Made by a program: the position numbers and the translations under genes. Shown piece by piece: positions 63,044 through 64,000 of a stretch of DNA of 64,000 nt (position 1 is its first letter; each line of letters starts with the position of its first letter). A model generated the notes under the pieces. The model ran no database searches. It worked only from the letters and a program-made list of their open reading frames with translations, and was not told where the DNA came from. The stretch comes from Rhizoclosmatium globosum. Lineage: Eukaryota; Chytridiomycota; Chytridiomycetes; Chytridiales; Chytriomycetaceae. The stretch is taken from assembly GCA_002104985.1 (NCBI GenBank), contig MCGO01000083.1, positions 1 to 64,000 of the forward strand, given 5' to 3'.

Positions 63044-64000
63044 ATGACAACCAAGTCCCTTCTTTCCGAGGCACTCTTCGCCCCAACTTCCTCGTCGCAG
63101 TTACGACAAACTGAAGTGTTGTCTTCTGGCGGTGGAAGCGATGCTCTTCTGACTGACGAGCCGGTGCAGCTTCCGTCAAAGTCAATTGCAATCTTCTCGG
63201 GTGGTTCGGCGGCAAACAACTTTGTTTCAATGTTCCAGGTACTTTCGTGTTATCTTTTCGTTTCTTCAAATGCTGTTTATTGTGAGGCTGACCATGGCTG
63301 CCACGCAGAGCTTCACCTCGGATATAACCTACATTCTTCCTGTTTCGGATGATGGTGGTTCCACGTCAGAAATCGTAAAAGTGGTTGGAGGACCAGGAAT
63401 CGGGGACATTCGTTCGCGACTGGTGAGACTGTCTGAGACAAAGACTGTGGAGGTAACAAGCACTTTGGGGTCTGAAAACGAACTTAACCCTTCTCCATCC
63501 AGGCCAAAGCTGTATACAAACTGTTATCATATCGACTTCCAACAGCTGCTCCGTCCATTGACGGCCACTGTCCCGCAAAAATGGAATGGCTCAATATTCT
63601 TGAGGGAAATCACCACCTCTGGCAAAATATATCGCTGCCTTACAGAGAGACTATTCGTTCCTTCTTGCTTCAGTTTCATTATAAAATTCTCAAGGAAATT
63701 GGCGGTGGAGGTCTCATTATTACATCAGGCGGCGAATCCAACCTCTCCTTTGACTTTCGTGGCGGCTCACTTGGAAACTTCTTTCTCACCGGATGCCGAC
63801 TCTTCTTTAACTCTTTGGAAGCATCGATATTCCAATTTGCACGCGTAACGCGCTGTCCCTCTGCTACATCTGTCCTTCCCATTGTGGCTACAAACCACAA
63901 TCCTGTCGCGATAGGATGTACTCTCAGAGATGGATCAGTCATATTCGGTCAATGTGAAATATCTCATCCCGGAACCATGTCAAACCCTCCTCCAAAGAAA
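63044..64000 (+). CDS. CofD/YvcK-like (UPF0052) family protein, 5' part
   Basis: Start ATG 63044. The first exon contains SKSIAIFSGGSAANNFVSMF, the Gly-rich nucleotide-binding loop of the CofD fold. After an intron (donor GTACTTTCG at 63240) comes SFTSDITYILPVSDDGGSTS EIVKVVGGPGIGDIRSRL, with the family hallmark DDGGS and GPGIGDIRSRL. A second intron (donor near 63451) leads to AKAVYKLLSYRL, WLNILEGNHHLW, FLLQFHYKILKEI, FDFRGGSLGNFFLTGCRLFF and VATNHNPVAIGC. The family includes archaeal CofD (F420 synthesis) and bacterial YvcK (UDP-sugar-binding regulator of wall metabolism); the fungal members have no settled function. The gene runs off the window end. Confidence 0.82.

Noticed and set aside
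1..64000. CRISPR arrays, rRNA, insertion sequences
   Set aside because: No regular spaced repeats, no rRNA-like stretches and no transposase motifs were seen; tRNA genes were looked for by eye only and could be missed.

Overview
The window looks like nuclear DNA of a flagellated, early-diverging fungus, most likely a chytrid (Chytridiomycota). The fungal signs are short GT-AG introns of about 50-70 nt, a Zn(II)2Cys6 transcription factor, Kre9/Knh1-like wall proteins and an MNN1-like mannosyltransferase. The flagellar signs are B9D2 (ciliary transition zone) and a TTLL6/13-type tubulin glutamylase, which Dikarya lack. Protein identities were recognised by eye from motifs; no database search was run, and splice sites are read from GT/AG plus frame continuity.

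Layout. 0-7.1 kb is a patchwork of broken or truncated genes: a plant-type LRR remnant, a sphingosine-1-phosphate phosphatase remnant, three ammonium transporter (Amt/Mep) pieces in both orientations, an F-box/LRR gene and a truncated glycosyltransferase-like gene. 7.1-21.2 kb holds ordinary genes: B9D2, two F-box proteins, a Zn2Cys6 regulator, two tandem Kre9-like secreted proteins, a Cys-rich secreted protein resembling stanniocalcin, an MNN1-like enzyme, a TTLL glutamylase and ORC6. 21.3-35.0 kb is a head-to-tail array of nine C2H2 zinc-finger genes, all on the minus strand and clearly paralogous. 35.6-38.2 kb is a type III glutamine synthetase. 39.3-41.7 kb is a tenth C2H2 gene on the plus strand with a different, larger layout. 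41.9-45.8 kb carries an Rpp38/Pop3-like RNase P subunit, the one intact ammonium transporter and an SR-25/ARL6IP4-like protein. 45.9-52.4 kb is a tail-to-tail pair of HCN/CNG-like channels with tandem cyclic-nucleotide domains and an unusual pore motif. 52.5-64 kb carries a predicted myristoylated protein, WDR43/UTP5, a PQ-loop protein, another Amt 5' fragment, an F-box paralogue, NTAQ1, a membrane-anchored TXNDC17-like protein, a long coiled-coil protein and the start of a CofD/YvcK-like protein.

How parts may fit. Ammonium uptake (Amt) and ammonium assimilation (glutamine synthetase III) lie about 5 kb apart, with GATA-type motifs upstream of each, next to the zinc-finger array; a regulatory link is only an inference. 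The most notable points are the zinc-finger array with an apparent chimeric member, the channel pair with a GYH instead of GYG pore, Amt pieces that look like one gene split across about 50 kb, a repeat shared by two long introns, and a thioredoxin-like active site encoded by a 21-nt microexon.
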